From Bordetella parapertussis (lineage in GTDB: Bacteria > Pseudomonadota > Gammaproteobacteria > Burkholderiales > SG8-39): a DNA stretch of 32,440 nt. The DNA is taken from contig CAMAWC010000041.1 in assembly GCA_945861875.1 (NCBI GenBank), positions 1 through 32,440 on the forward strand, given 5' to 3'. Within the stretch, counting starts at the first letter, position 1. Every line of letters starts with the position of its first letter. Below are positions 18,036-27,155 of the stretch, one piece after another. Below the pieces are notes generated by a model. The model was not told the DNA's origin. It saw nothing but the letters and a program-made list of their open reading frames with translations, and made no database searches. The position numbers were made by a program, and so were the translations under genes.

Positions 18036-18618
18036 CGCTTCCTGAAGCGATACACCGCCAGCGCGCCGAGCAGGTTGGGGTCGCCGCTGAGAATTTCACG
18101 GTCGTCGGTGAAGGCGCGGCGGTCGATGACGATTATTCCGAGGTCGCTGCAAAACTGGTCAAAGTCGGCCATGGTGCACAAGTGCACATTGGGTGTGTCA
18201 TGCCACTGGTAGGGCATTTCTTCGGAGACCGGCATGCGCCCGGCGGCCACCTGATCGCGGTTTTTCACGTAGCCGAAATTGGGGAAGCTGACCACGCCCT
18301 CCAATCCGACGCGCACCATTTCCTCCATGATGCGCTTGGTGTTGTGCATCGCCTGCAGGGTGTGCGACAAAATGACCGTGTCGAACGAGCGGTCGGCAAA
18401 GGTGTTGAGCCCGGCATCCAGGTCGCTCTGGATGACGTTGATGCCGTTGACCACCGCGGCGAGTACGTTGGCGTCGGCAATGTCGACGCCGTAACCGCTG
18501 ACCCCGCGCTCGCGCTTCAGGCGCGAGAGCAGGGTGCCGTCGCCGCAACCGAGGTCAAGCACGCGCGAGCCGGGGGCTATCCAGCTCTCTATCAGGGCGA
18601 AGTCGGCGCGAAGCGAGC

Positions 18619-18622
<4 letters not shown>
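18032..18622 (-). CDS. metW: Methionine biosynthesis protein MetW
   Basis: This 196-residue protein has a SAM-dependent methyltransferase fold (motif [16 protein letters not shown] near 20-34; DVILS-like [15 protein letters not shown]). MetW proteins partner with MetX and are needed for methionine synthesis in several proteobacteria, although the exact reaction is unsettled. The family block [15 protein letters not shown] and [15 protein letters not shown] are present. The ATG overlaps the metX stop by 4 bp (ATGA), so metX-metW is one operon under the metX leader. Its stop codon shares bases with the convergent ampG stop, leaving no room for a terminator between them. Confidence 0.93.
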
Positions 18623-19788
<1,166 letters not shown>

Positions 19789-19819
19789 GACTAATGGCAC
19801 TGGTAATACATCGGCCCAT

Positions 19820-19856
19820 AAAAAAACCCGCTGCGCCTGCGAAAGGCCAACGGGTT
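19820..19856 (-). terminator. Intrinsic terminator between the metX riboswitch and metX
   Basis: On the minus strand AACCCGTTG pairs with the terminal CAGCGGGTT (nine pairs including one G-U), and a run of seven T follows. It lies 10 nt after the riboswitch aptamer and about 30 nt before the metX start, the right place for a SAM-controlled attenuator. Constitutive termination of the upstream pts operon is a second possible role. Confidence 0.75.
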
Positions 19857-19865
19857 ACGGACACG

Positions 19866-19945
19866 CCCCGCTTTAGCCGGTTTAGGAGGGCGGTAAAAAA
19901 GCCCTCCAGCGCCCGCAAGCTGATGAGATCAAATCGGCGCAGAGC
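19866..19945 (-). promoter_or_regulatory. SAM-II (SAM-alpha) riboswitch, variant with enlarged loop
   Basis: Reading the minus strand: P1 5' strand GCGCC (19940-19936), then GATTTGATC, a short linker, GCTTGC followed by the P1 3' strand GGCGC (19913-19909). A 24-nt insert follows that folds as GGAGGGC/GCCCTCC with a U-rich loop (19885-19908). Last comes TAAACC-GGCTAAAG (about 19884-19871). The blocks GATTTG, GCTTGC and GCTAAAG in this order are those I know from SAM-II riboswitches of metX/metA genes. The inserted hairpin replaces the short L3 linker. A TAAGAT about 6 nt upstream could be the -10. SAM binding and exact pseudoknot pairing are inferred, not shown. Confidence 0.78.
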
Positions 19946-20005
19946 CTATCTTACACCAAGTGAAGCGACCGGCGTCCCTCCGGGCCCGAGGTCGGGCCTC
20001 CTTGG

Positions 20006-21772
20006 TCAGGCGTTGAGCTTGGCCAGCAGCGCGCGCGCCTTGGCCGGATCCTCGGCTTTGAGAATCCTCGCCGCAGCGACCATGATGTTGGGAATGCTGC
20101 TGAGCAAAATCTGCTGCTTGATCGCCGGCAGCTGGGCCGGGTGCATGGAAAACTGCCGCAAGCCGAAACCCAGCAGCAACCGTGTCAGTTGCACATCACC
20201 GGCCATCTCGCCGCAGACGGCCACCGGCACGCCGGCCTTGTCGGCGCTGCGAATGGTGTGGGCGACCAGATGCAATACCGCCGGGTGCAGCGGATCGTAG
20301 AGGTGCGACACGGTATCGTCGGTGCGGTCGATGGCAAGCGTGTACTGGATGAGGTCGTTGGTGCCGATTGACAGGAAGTCCAGGCGCTTGACGAACATGC
20401 CGATCGCCAGCGCCGCCGCCGGCACTTCTATCATGCCGCCCACGGCGATGGTCTTGTCGTAGGCGATGCACTCAGCGTCCAGTTCCGCCTTGGCCTGCGC
20501 GATCATCTTCAGGGACTGGTCTATCTCGTGCGCATGCGCGAGCATGGGCACGAGCAGTTTTATTTTGCCAAAGTGCGACGCGCGCAGGATGGCGCGCAAT
20601 TGCGCCAGGAACATCTGCGGCTCGGCCAGGCACAGCCGTATGGCGCGCAGCCCGAGCGCCGGATTGGGACCGCTCATTCCGACGCCGTGCGCCGTCTTGT
20701 CGGCGCCCAGGTCAAGCGTGCGTATGGTCACCGGCCGGCCGCGCATCGCCACCGCCACTTCGCGATAGGCCTCGAACTGCTCATCCTCGTCCGGCAGGTC
20801 GCTGCGGTTGAGGAAGAGGAACTCGCTGCGAAACAGGCCGATGCCGGTGGCGCCTGACTCGAGCACCTTTTCAATGTCCTGCGGCAGCTCGATGTTGGCG
20901 TGCAACTCGACCGCCGCGCCGTCGAGGGTGGCCGCCGGCGTGGTGCGCAGGCGCTTGAGCTTTTGCCGCTCAAGGTCGATCTGGCGTTTTTTGAGCTGGT
21001 ATTCGGCAAGGACCTGCCGGTCCGGGTTGACGATCAGCACGCCCTCGACGCCGTCGACGACAAGCAGTTCGTTTTCGCGGATCAGCTGGCGCGCGTGGTG
21101 CAGGCCGACGATGGCCGGGATGTTGAGGCTGCGGGCCAGGATCGCCGTGTGCGAGGTGACGCCGCCCAGGTCGGTGACAAAACCGGCGAACTGGTGCTGC
21201 TTGAAGAGGATCATGTCCGCTGGCGACAGGTCATGCGCCACGACGATGAGCTCTTCTTCGTCGCTGCGAACCGCCGGCGCGTGGCCCGGGTGGCCGATCA
21301 AGGCCATCAACACGCGCTCGACCACCTGCATCACGTCGTTCTTGCGTTCGCGCAGGTACTGGTCCTCGATCTCCTCGAACTGCCCGACCAGCATGTCCAT
21401 CTGCTGCACCAGCGCCCACTCGGCGTTGCAGTGGCGCGTGCGCACCAGTTCGCGCGGCACCTTGGACAACGACGCGTCGTCGAGGATCATCTGGTGCAGG
21501 TTGAGGAAGGCGCCCATTTCGGTGGGCGCGCTCGACGGGATGCCCGCCTTCAGGCCGGCGAGTTCGCCGCGAACCTGCGCCACGGCATTGTCAAAGCGCG
21601 CGATTTCGGCGTCGATGTCTTCGGCCTTGACCTCGTAGTGGGCGACTTCAAGCCGCGCCGTCGAGATAAGGTGGGCATGGCCGATGGCGATGCCCCCCGA
21701 CACACCGCTGCCGTGCAGGGTGAAGCAGGCCATTTGCGCACCCGAGGCGGCCGACAGGTCGGGGCTGTTCAC
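20006..21772 (-). CDS. ptsI: PTS enzyme I (PEP-protein phosphotransferase)
   Basis: Enzyme I takes phosphate from PEP and passes it to HPr. The 588-residue protein has the phospho-His signature GGVTSHTAILARSLNIPAIVG (H208) in the swivelling domain. The PEP-utilising TIM barrel includes RTLDLGADK, GLRAIR, FLSIGTNDLIQYTLAIDRTD and VPVAVCGEMAGD. Start is GTG 21772, which overlaps the ptsH stop (GTGA) and is preceded by the strong ribosome-binding sequence GGGGAGGG. The N-terminus is about a dozen residues longer than in E. coli. No EIIB or EIIC gene lies nearby, so this PTS probably serves regulation or acts with components elsewhere. A GC-rich hairpin lies just after the stop (about 19981-19998). 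Confidence 0.95.
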   Translation of the reverse strand: MNSPDLSAASGAQMACFTLHGSGVSGGIAIGHAHLISTARLEVAHYEVKAEDIDAEIARFDNAVAQVRGELAGLKAGIPSSAPTEMGAFLNLHQMILDDASLSKVPRELVRTRHCNAEWALVQQMDMLVGQFEEIEDQYLRERKNDVMQVVERVLMALIGHPGHAPAVRSDEEELIVVAHDLSPADMILFKQHQFAGFVTDLGGVTSHTAILARSLNIPAIVGLHHARQLIRENELLVVDGVEGVLIVNPDRQVLAEYQLKKRQIDLERQKLKRLRTTPAATLDGAAVELHANIELPQDIEKVLESGATGIGLFRSEFLFLNRSDLPDEDEQFEAYREVAVAMRGRPVTIRTLDLGADKTAHGVGMSGPNPALGLRAIRLCLAEPQMFLAQLRAILRASHFGKIKLLVPMLAHAHEIDQSLKMIAQAKAELDAECIAYDKTIAVGGMIEVPAAALAIGMFVKRLDFLSIGTNDLIQYTLAIDRTDDTVSHLYDPLHPAVLHLVAHTIRSADKAGVPVAVCGEMAGDVQLTRLLLGFGLRQFSMHPAQLPAIKQQILLSSIPNIMVAAARILKAEDPAKARALLAKLNA

Positions 21773-22038
21773 TCGCCCTCCCCGAAGCGGTCGGCGATCA
21801 ATGCGAGCACCGCTTGCATGGCCGCGTCCTCGTCCTCGCCCGCGGTCTCGATCTGAATGGAGCTGCCCTTGCCGGCTGCGAGCATCATCACGCCCATGAT
21901 GCTCTTGGCGTTGACGCGCCGTCCGTTGCGCGACAGCCAGACTTCGCTGGCAAAGGCGCTGGCGACCTGGGTGAGCTTGGCCGATGCGCGGGCGTGCAAG
22001 CCCAGCTTGTTGACGATTTCAGCTTCTGCGAGCGGCAT
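21769..22038 (-). CDS. ptsH: Phosphocarrier protein HPr
   Basis: This 89-residue phosphocarrier passes phosphate from enzyme I to EIIA. The active-site His is H15 in NKLGLHARASAKL. The regulatory serine is S46 in VNAKSIMGVMML, the site for HPr kinase in species that have it, so serine phosphorylation is possible here. Length and fold landmarks are normal. It overlaps the EIIA gene by 20 bp and the ptsI start by 4 bp, so the three PTS genes are tightly coupled. Confidence 0.95.
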   Translation of the reverse strand: MPLAEAEIVNKLGLHARASAKLTQVASAFASEVWLSRNGRRVNAKSIMGVMMLAAGKGSSIQIETAGEDEDAAMQAVLALIADRFGEGE

Positions 22039-22432
22039 TGCATTGATCCGTGTTGAGGTGCACCACGCCGGCGGTGCCGCCGCTGATGGCTTTTTCGACC
22101 ACCACCGCGAGAGGCTGGTCGCGATAAGTGAGGGCGCGGATGAGCATGGGCAGGTTCACGCCCGACACGCCTTCCACACGGCCCGGTTCGAGCAGGCGCG
22201 TGGCCAGGTTGGACGGGGTTGCGCCGAGCATGTCCGAGAGCACCAGCACGCCCTTGCCCTGGTCGAGTTCCTTCACCAGGCCTTGCGCCACCGGCAGCAT
22301 CGAGTCCGGATCATCGTGCATGGTCACGCCGACCTGGCGTACACGCAACGGCCGTTTGCCCAGCACATGGCTGGCGCAATGGATCAGCGCCTCGCCAAAG
22401 GCACCGTGGGAAATGATCAGTATGCCGACCAT
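22019..22432 (-). CDS. PTS EIIA component, mannose/fructose family
   Basis: This 137-residue EIIA of the mannose (ManX/EIIA-Man) family has the phosphorylatable H9 in ILIISHGAFGEAL. The downstream block GVLVLSDMLGATPSNLA and GVNLPMLIRAL are family landmarks. No EIIB, EIIC or EIID domain is attached or encoded next to it. In betaproteobacteria this stand-alone EIIA with HPr and EI behind gshB is a common arrangement, thought to be regulatory. It follows the TonB-like gene by 24 bp and overlaps ptsH. Confidence 0.9.
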   Translation of the reverse strand: MVGILIISHGAFGEALIHCASHVLGKRPLRVRQVGVTMHDDPDSMLPVAQGLVKELDQGKGVLVLSDMLGATPSNLATRLLEPGRVEGVSGVNLPMLIRALTYRDQPLAVVVEKAISGGTAGVVHLNTDQCNAARRS

Positions 22433-22456
22433 CCTATGGCCTCGCGCAGGAGCGGC

Positions 22457-22858
22457 TCATGAACTGAAATCTATCGTGACATCGATGTAAAAAGCGCGCT
22501 TGTGCAGCCCGCTGGGAATGCCGGTCTGCGGCACCGCGCTTTGCAGGATGTTCCTCGCGTGCTGGTCGAGCAGGGGGTTGCCCGAACTCTTCAGCAAGGC
22601 CTGGCCTTCGAGTTGGCCGTCGGCATTGATGTTGATGCGCAGCTGGACGATGCCCTCGGTGTAGCGGCCGACGCCCTCGGGCGGGTTGGTGCGAAACCGC
22701 GCGATGGCGTAACTGAGGCGCGCGGTGTAGAGCTCCAGCCCGGCATCCACTTCCGCCTGGGTCGGCGCCTGGGCCATTGCCGGACCGGCCAATGCCAGGG
22801 CCGCGGCGAACAGGCTGCCGGCGGCAAGGCGTGTCGCGCTGTGCGGGGCCGCAATCAT
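22457..22858 (-). CDS. Periplasmic TonB C-terminal-domain protein
   Basis: From ATG 22858 the product is 133 residues. It has a signal peptide ([20 protein letters not shown], cleavage after AMA-Q) and then a TonB C-terminal-like domain: [13 protein letters not shown], then [30 protein letters not shown], and the terminal [11 protein letters not shown] strand. The Pro-rich spacer and inner-membrane anchor of true TonB are absent. It therefore probably does not energise receptors in the usual way; it may be a periplasmic binding module. The start is chosen for its ATGA overlap with gshB. A longer in-frame ATG at 22873 would overlap gshB by 19 bp. Confidence 0.8.
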   Translation of the reverse strand: MIAAPHSATRLAAGSLFAAALALAGPAMAQAPTQAEVDAGLELYTARLSYAIARFRTNPPEGVGRYTEGIVQLRININADGQLEGQALLKSSGNPLLDQHARNILQSAVPQTGIPSGLHKRAFYIDVTIDFSS

Positions 22859-23805
22859 TTTTTTGCCCCGCACGCGCGCTCAAGCGCATCGAGCATCAGC
22901 CCGGCGACATTGCAGCCGGTCTGGTCCATGATTTCGCGAAAGCAGGTCGGGCTGGTGACGTTGATCTCGGTGAGGTGCTCGCCGATGACATCCAGGCCCA
23001 CCAGCAACAGTCCGCGGCGCATGAGTTCTGGCCCGAGCGCCTCGGCAATCTTGCGGTCATGCGCGGTGAGTTCGCGCGCCTCACCGCGCCCGCCGGCGGC
23101 GAGGTTGCCGCGCGTCTCGCCTTCCTTGGGAATGCGCGCGAGGCAATAGGGCACCGGCACGCCGGCAATCAGCAGCACGCGCTTGTCGCCATCGACGATC
23201 GCCGGGATGTAACGCTGCGCCATGACGTTGCGTGCGCCCTCCTGCGAAAGCGTTTCGATGATCACGTTGCGGTTGGCGTCGTCAAAGCGCACGCGGAAAA
23301 TCTGGCTGCCGCCCATGCCGTCGAGCGGCTTGAGGATGACGTCCCGGTGCTCGTCGATGAAGGCGTGCAATTGGTTGGCCGAGCGCGTGACAATGGTCGG
23401 CACGGTAAATTGCGCGAACTGCGCGATGGCGAATTTTTCGTTGTGGTCGCGCACCGCGCGCGGGTCGTTGAACACCTTTGCGCCCTCGCGCTGCGCCTGC
23501 TCGAGCAGCCAGGTCGAGGTGACGTACTCCATGTCAAAGGGCGGGTCCTTGCGCATCAGCACGGCGTCAAAGCCGGCCAGCGGCATTTCCAGCACCGGGT
23601 CGAGCCGGTACCAGGGCGTCGAATGGTTGCGCAGCGTGATCTGGCAGGTGAGGCCGATGACCTTGCCACGCTTCCACAGCAAGTCCTGCTGTTCCATCAC
23701 ATAGAGCGCGTGCCCGCGCGCGGCCGCCTCGGCCATCATGGCGTAGGTGGAGTCCTTGTAAATCTTCAGGCTGTCGAGCGGATCGACGATGAACAGGATT
23801 TTCAT
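22855..23805 (-). CDS. gshB: Glutathione synthase
   Basis: This ATP-grasp enzyme joins gamma-glutamylcysteine and glycine. The 316-residue product has the GshB N-terminus [20 protein letters not shown], the MRKDPPFD block, [15 protein letters not shown] (ATP-grasp lysine and Gly loop), and the C-terminal [19 protein letters not shown] metal and substrate site. Length is typical. It heads the operon gshB-tonB-like-EIIA-ptsH-ptsI and has a probable promoter at 23847-23875. gshA, often near gshB, is not in the window; an accessory island lies directly upstream instead. Confidence 0.95.
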   Translation of the reverse strand: MKILFIVDPLDSLKIYKDSTYAMMAEAAARGHALYVMEQQDLLWKRGKVIGLTCQITLRNHSTPWYRLDPVLEMPLAGFDAVLMRKDPPFDMEYVTSTWLLEQAQREGAKVFNDPRAVRDHNEKFAIAQFAQFTVPTIVTRSANQLHAFIDEHRDVILKPLDGMGGSQIFRVRFDDANRNVIIETLSQEGARNVMAQRYIPAIVDGDKRVLLIAGVPVPYCLARIPKEGETRGNLAAGGRGEARELTAHDRKIAEALGPELMRRGLLLVGLDVIGEHLTEINVTSPTCFREIMDQTGCNVAGLMLDALERACGAKK

Positions 23806-23846
23806 GCGCGGGAAACCGGGGTGCGTGCTCTCTTACGTGGAATGAG

Positions 23847-23875
23847 ATTGTAGCTGATGCGTCGGAGTGGGTCAG
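23847..23875 (-). promoter_or_regulatory. Probable promoter of the gshB-pts operon
   Basis: On the minus strand CTGACC (23870-23875, 4/6 to TTGACA) and TACAAT (23847-23852, 5/6 to TATAAT) are 17 bp apart. A start near 23840 gives a leader of about 35 nt. A small inverted repeat GTTGT-TCG-ACAAC lies further upstream (23887-23899) and could be an operator. Confidence 0.6.
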
Positions 23876-23923
23876 GCTCGGACTGAGTTGTCGAACAACA
23901 TTGGGTTCTGTTCCACGGCCCGG

Positions 23924-24973
23924 TTAAGCATCAAGACCGCGAAGGATAAGTGCGCGCGCGGCATTCAAATCATGCGGTAATTTGACGAGCTCGCGCCGCA
24001 GCCGAGTGCGCCACGCCGCTGCCCGGTTGTTCAGGGCCTCGACCGCGAGGCCGAGGTCGCCGCGGCGGTCTTCGTACAGCGCGGCGATAATCTCGCCTGC
24101 CTGTTGCCTGTCCTTTCCCGCCTTGGCCTGCTCGAATACCTGCCTGCGGCCGCTGATGATCAGCTTGTGCAGCGCAAAGCGCGCCGGGTCCGGCACATTG
24201 ACCAGGGTCGCGCCGCCGTTGATCAGCGGCACGGGCACCGGCGCTTCGAGGAGGTAGTCGAGCATTTCCAGCGGTTGGGCCGCCGCCTTGAGGCGGGGGA
24301 TGGCTATCGGTTTGCCGCTACGGGCACCTTTGGCCGGCGTTAGCAAGTCCACGCGCAGCGCCTGTCCGCGTACCTTGAACGCTGTTTCGGGTTCTTTCGG
24401 GTTGAGTCCCGGCACCGGCAAAAAGCCCATGTTGAGTGCGTCCAGCGCCTTGGGCAGGTCGGCTTCGGTCTGCGGCACTGCCACTTGCAGCACACTCGTC
24501 GCTGCAAGGTCAATGTCCTGGGTGCGCAGCGCCGATTCCCAGCGCACCCCGAGCAGGTTGCCCAGCGCAATATAGGCGTGGGTGCCGACCAGCACGGCGC
24601 CTACGCGAAACACGCCGGCGCTGGCCAGGCCGGCGATCACGCGTGCCGAAGGCGTGTCGGTCAGCATCGCGCCGCCCTGGCGCAGCATGGCGCACAGGCG
24701 GTCGATCTGCGCGAGCGACGCTTCGACCTCCGGGCGCCCTGCGGCGTAGGCCTTCATCACCGCCTTGGTCTCACGGTCGTCCGGGCCGATGAAATATTCT
24801 TTTTGCCCGGCCGCGCCTTCGCTGGTCTTGAAGTACCAGTAGTCGCCGTCGCGGACCTGCTTTTTGGCGAAGTTGCCTGCGAGGCTGGCAAACGAGCGTG
24901 CCGCTTCCAGCGCGCGCAGGCGCTCGGCGAGTTCGGCGTACAGCGTCTGGGTTTCGGCGGCTTGGCGGATCAT
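23924..24973 (-). CDS. GSU2403-type nucleotidyltransferase-fold protein
   Basis: This resembles the NTP_transf_8/GSU2403 family of uncharacterised proteins with a nucleotidyltransferase fold. From ATG 24973 it has 349 residues: a helical N-terminus, then YWYFKTSEG and EYFIGPDDRETKA (about 45-69), and the nucleotidyltransferase core LVGTHAYIALGNLLG with TQDIDLA (about 128-157; the Asp pair is the likely metal site). A helical C-terminal half contains PARFALHKLIISGRR. ATG 24982 is nine bases upstream, but TATAAT sits at 24981-24986, placing the predicted transcript start at the A of ATG 24973. Substrate and role are unknown; relatives are often in accessory regions. It begins the island between gshB and tctA. 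Confidence 0.7.
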   Translation of the reverse strand: MIRQAAETQTLYAELAERLRALEAARSFASLAGNFAKKQVRDGDYWYFKTSEGAAGQKEYFIGPDDRETKAVMKAYAAGRPEVEASLAQIDRLCAMLRQGGAMLTDTPSARVIAGLASAGVFRVGAVLVGTHAYIALGNLLGVRWESALRTQDIDLAATSVLQVAVPQTEADLPKALDALNMGFLPVPGLNPKEPETAFKVRGQALRVDLLTPAKGARSGKPIAIPRLKAAAQPLEMLDYLLEAPVPVPLINGGATLVNVPDPARFALHKLIISGRRQVFEQAKAGKDRQQAGEIIAALYEDRRGDLGLAVEALNNRAAAWRTRLRRELVKLPHDLNAARALILRGLDA

Positions 24974-24980
24974 CAGCGGC

Positions 24981-25027
24981 ATTATACCTAAAGTATCCCG
25001 ACTTTAGGTATAACAAAACATCGGGAT
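24981..25027 (-). promoter_or_regulatory. Palindromic promoter/operator of the nucleotidyltransferase-fold gene
   Basis: Perfect 12-bp arms TTATACCTAAAG (24982-24993) and CTTTAGGTATAA (25002-25013) enclose TATCCCGA. The loop's ATCCCGA is repeated in inverted form as TCGGGAT at 25021-25027. The outer arm includes the minus-strand TATAAT (24981-24986), so a bound repressor would cover the -10. No convincing -35 hexamer is visible at 16-18 bp. The geometry suggests an autoregulatory operator; the binding protein is unknown. Confidence 0.6.
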
Positions 25028-25037
25028 TTCCGTCAGC

Positions 25038-25078
25038 AATCGGCTGGAAAGCCAAGCCAGGCGGGCATTTCCAGCTTA
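25038..25078. repeat. Short palindromic (REP-like) repeat, copy B
   Basis: This contains AATCGGCTGGAAAGCC at its left and GGGCATTTCCAGC at its right; GCTGGAAA and TTTCCAGC (25043-25075) pair around a GCC/GGC core. It lies between the nucleotidyltransferase-fold gene and the end of the DUF429-like gene and shares sequence with copies A and C-F. It may serve as the 3' end of the DUF429-like transcript, but there is no U-tract. Confidence 0.6.
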
Positions 25079-25085
25079 AATGCCT

Positions 25086-25913
25086 TTAGCTTATGCCGAG
25101 AATCCAGCCTTCCAGCGCAGCGGTCTGGCGTTCCCGGTCGTTCAGTGGCGGCTCAAAATACCGATCCAGACGCCCCGCCGTGCCGGTATCGGCCAGCCAG
25201 CGCGCCACCGCATAGGCGTCCTGCTCGTCCGGTGAGCGGCCTTCTCGCTCGTAGCGATTTCGAAAAATAGACGGGTAGACCTCTGCGATAACGCTCTTGC
25301 CCTCGGGCGGCGTCCAGCCGTCAAAGGGCCAGAAGTGCAGCGTGTCGCCACAGGCGTCGCGGATGCGCGCCAGCCAGGGAATGCCGGCGTGCGTAGACTT
25401 GGCCACCTGGCCCTGCACGTCAAACTGAAACACGCTTTTTGCCGACGACGTCCAGCGCTCGCACAGGCGCAGCTCGGACGCCTTGCCCACACGGAGCTCG
25501 GTACAGGCAAGCCAGTCGCGGTCGATGCGCTCGCGCACGAAATCGACATAGACATGGTCGCGGTCGGTCGGCCAGTTGCGACAAAAATCGGCGAGAAAGG
25601 CGTCCCAATTATCGAGGCTATAACGCCTGAAGTAAGTCTCCGGAAACGAAAACCCATGGTCAATGCCAATCAGCGCCGGCTCGCCCCGCTTAATCAGGTC
25701 AATGATCCAGAGCGCAATCTCGCTGCGTGTCCAGTGGCGCGGCGCCGAGTGCGACTCACCCCGCGCGCTTGCCGCCGCCGCAGCGGGTGTGACCACTTGC
25801 ATTGGCGTTGTACCCGGCTGCGCGACACAGACCTGCAAGCCCTTCAAGCGCGAGGTCGGTGACTGCGCGCCTGAATAGTCGATACCGACAAACTGTGTAA
25901 ACCCTGCGCTCAT
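25086..25913 (-). CDS. DUF429-like protein (RNase H fold)
   Basis: This 275-residue protein is not identified with certainty, but its layout resembles DUF429, an RNase H-like fold. Acidic residues sit where that fold carries metal ligands: D12 in FVGIDYSGA, D85 in LIGIDHGFSFP, E211 in IAEVYPSIF and D232 in DEQDAYAVARWL. The middle contains HVYVDFVRER, SVFQFDVQGQVAKSTHAGI and HFWPFDGW, also seen in relatives. Such a site could support nuclease activity; that is inference. It starts 41 bp after the ATPase gene with GGGGAG upstream of ATG 25913, so the two are probably co-transcribed and may work together. Confidence 0.6.
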   Translation of the reverse strand: MSAGFTQFVGIDYSGAQSPTSRLKGLQVCVAQPGTTPMQVVTPAAAAASARGESHSAPRHWTRSEIALWIIDLIKRGEPALIGIDHGFSFPETYFRRYSLDNWDAFLADFCRNWPTDRDHVYVDFVRERIDRDWLACTELRVGKASELRLCERWTSSAKSVFQFDVQGQVAKSTHAGIPWLARIRDACGDTLHFWPFDGWTPPEGKSVIAEVYPSIFRNRYEREGRSPDEQDAYAVARWLADTGTAGRLDRYFEPPLNDRERQTAALEGWILGIS

Positions 25914-25953
25914 CCCGCACTCCCCTGCGAGGATTCGAAATCCCTGCGCAGAT

Positions 25954-27147
25954 CTAGTGCGTAAGCCAATCGTCGCCCGGCATGATGCGTTTCATGAACT
26001 CATCAAACAGCGGGACCGTGAATGCTGTGTCGCCGTGGTTGGGGCTCCAGATCATCCCCTTGCTGATCAGTTCGTTTCGCAACGGCGCAAGGGCTTGCAC
26101 CTTGCGTTTTAACATTTCGGCTATGTCCCCCGACCGATGTGGCCCCGGTCCGAGTTCGGCCATTGCCCGCAGGTAGCGCTTTTGCATCGGTGTCAGCCGG
26201 TCAAAGCGCACGCGAAAGAAACTTTCGTCCAGCGCAACCACAGCATCGGATGCCGCCGTATCGACGTCGGCTACATTGATCGGGCTGGATTTCGCCACGT
26301 CCCAGGCGTGCTTGCCCCACTCTTGCAAAAAATAGGGATAGCCCTTGGTGTGAGTGATGATTTTTCCTACCGCGTCGGCGGCAAACTCAACGCCCTTGTC
26401 CTGCGCCGGCTTGGTCAGCGCCTGAAAGGCGGCAGGCCGGGGCAGCGGTCCGATTTCGGGGTAGTCGAACAGCCTTTCGGCATACGACTTTGCGTTGCCC
26501 GCGCGACCGCGCAATTGCGGCAGTCCGGCACCCACAATGCACACCGGGAGTTTTTGCTGGGTGCATCGGTGCAGCGCGCTGATGAATGCCGCGAACTCGG
26601 GCTCGGCCACATACTGTAATTCGTCGATGAACAGCACCAGCGCCGTATCCGCCAGCTTGGCTGCGCGCCCAACTGCTTCGAGCAGCGCCGACAAATCCAG
26701 TTCGAGGTCGCCGTTGTCGGCGAGGCCGGGTTCGGGCTCAAAATCAAACCCGACTTCGATATCGCTGAACTTGACCTTCAGCGATTTGGCAAAACCCGCC
26801 AGCCCGCGCAAGGCGCGTTGCGCCGCGGCCTTGGCTTTTTCGATGCGACTCAGACGCAGCAAGGCCTGCCGCAGTTGCGGCGCCAGAATGGACGGCAGCG
26901 AACGCCCCTCCGGCGCCTCGATGCGCACGGTATGCACACCCGAGGCCTCGGCGTCGTTGCGCATCTGGTCGAGCAGCACCGTCTTGCCGACCCCGCGCAA
27001 ACCGACCATGAGCACACTCTTGGCCGGATTGCCGCGCCGCAGACGCTCGATGCAGATGCGCACCGTTTCGCGGATATCTTCGCGGCCGGCCAGCTCGGGC
27101 GGCGGCGTGCCGGCGCCAGGCGAATAGGGGTTCTCGATCGGATCCAT
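25954..27147 (-). CDS. AAA/ORC-like ATPase with C-terminal winged helix
   Basis: This 397-residue protein is a P-loop ATPase of the AAA_16/ORC1-like group. In order: ELAGREDI (18-25), Walker A GLRGVGKT (49-56), a Lys/Arg-rich helical and acidic insert (about 100-150), Walker B ALVLFIDELQYV with D175 and E176, and the sensor region PVCIVGAGLPQL. A helical lid (KGYPYFLQEWGKHAWD) leads to a C-terminal winged-helix-like part (about 315-390, LTPMQKRYLRAMAELG and onward). It could load DNA or act as a signalling STAND-type switch; the partner is probably the DUF429-like protein downstream. It has its own promoter overlapping a palindrome, with little or no leader. Function unknown. Confidence 0.75.
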   Translation of the reverse strand: MDPIENPYSPGAGTPPPELAGREDIRETVRICIERLRRGNPAKSVLMVGLRGVGKTVLLDQMRNDAEASGVHTVRIEAPEGRSLPSILAPQLRQALLRLSRIEKAKAAAQRALRGLAGFAKSLKVKFSDIEVGFDFEPEPGLADNGDLELDLSALLEAVGRAAKLADTALVLFIDELQYVAEPEFAAFISALHRCTQQKLPVCIVGAGLPQLRGRAGNAKSYAERLFDYPEIGPLPRPAAFQALTKPAQDKGVEFAADAVGKIITHTKGYPYFLQEWGKHAWDVAKSSPINVADVDTAASDAVVALDESFFRVRFDRLTPMQKRYLRAMAELGPGPHRSGDIAEMLKRKVQALAPLRNELISKGMIWSPNHGDTAFTVPLFDEFMKRIMPGDDWLTH

Positions 27148-27155
27148 GACTGGAG

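Noticed and set aside
19866-19945. SAH or SAM-I riboswitch upstream of metX
   Set aside because: The conserved blocks of those classes are not visible, whereas the GATTTG, GCTTGC and GCTAAAG order fits SAM-II.
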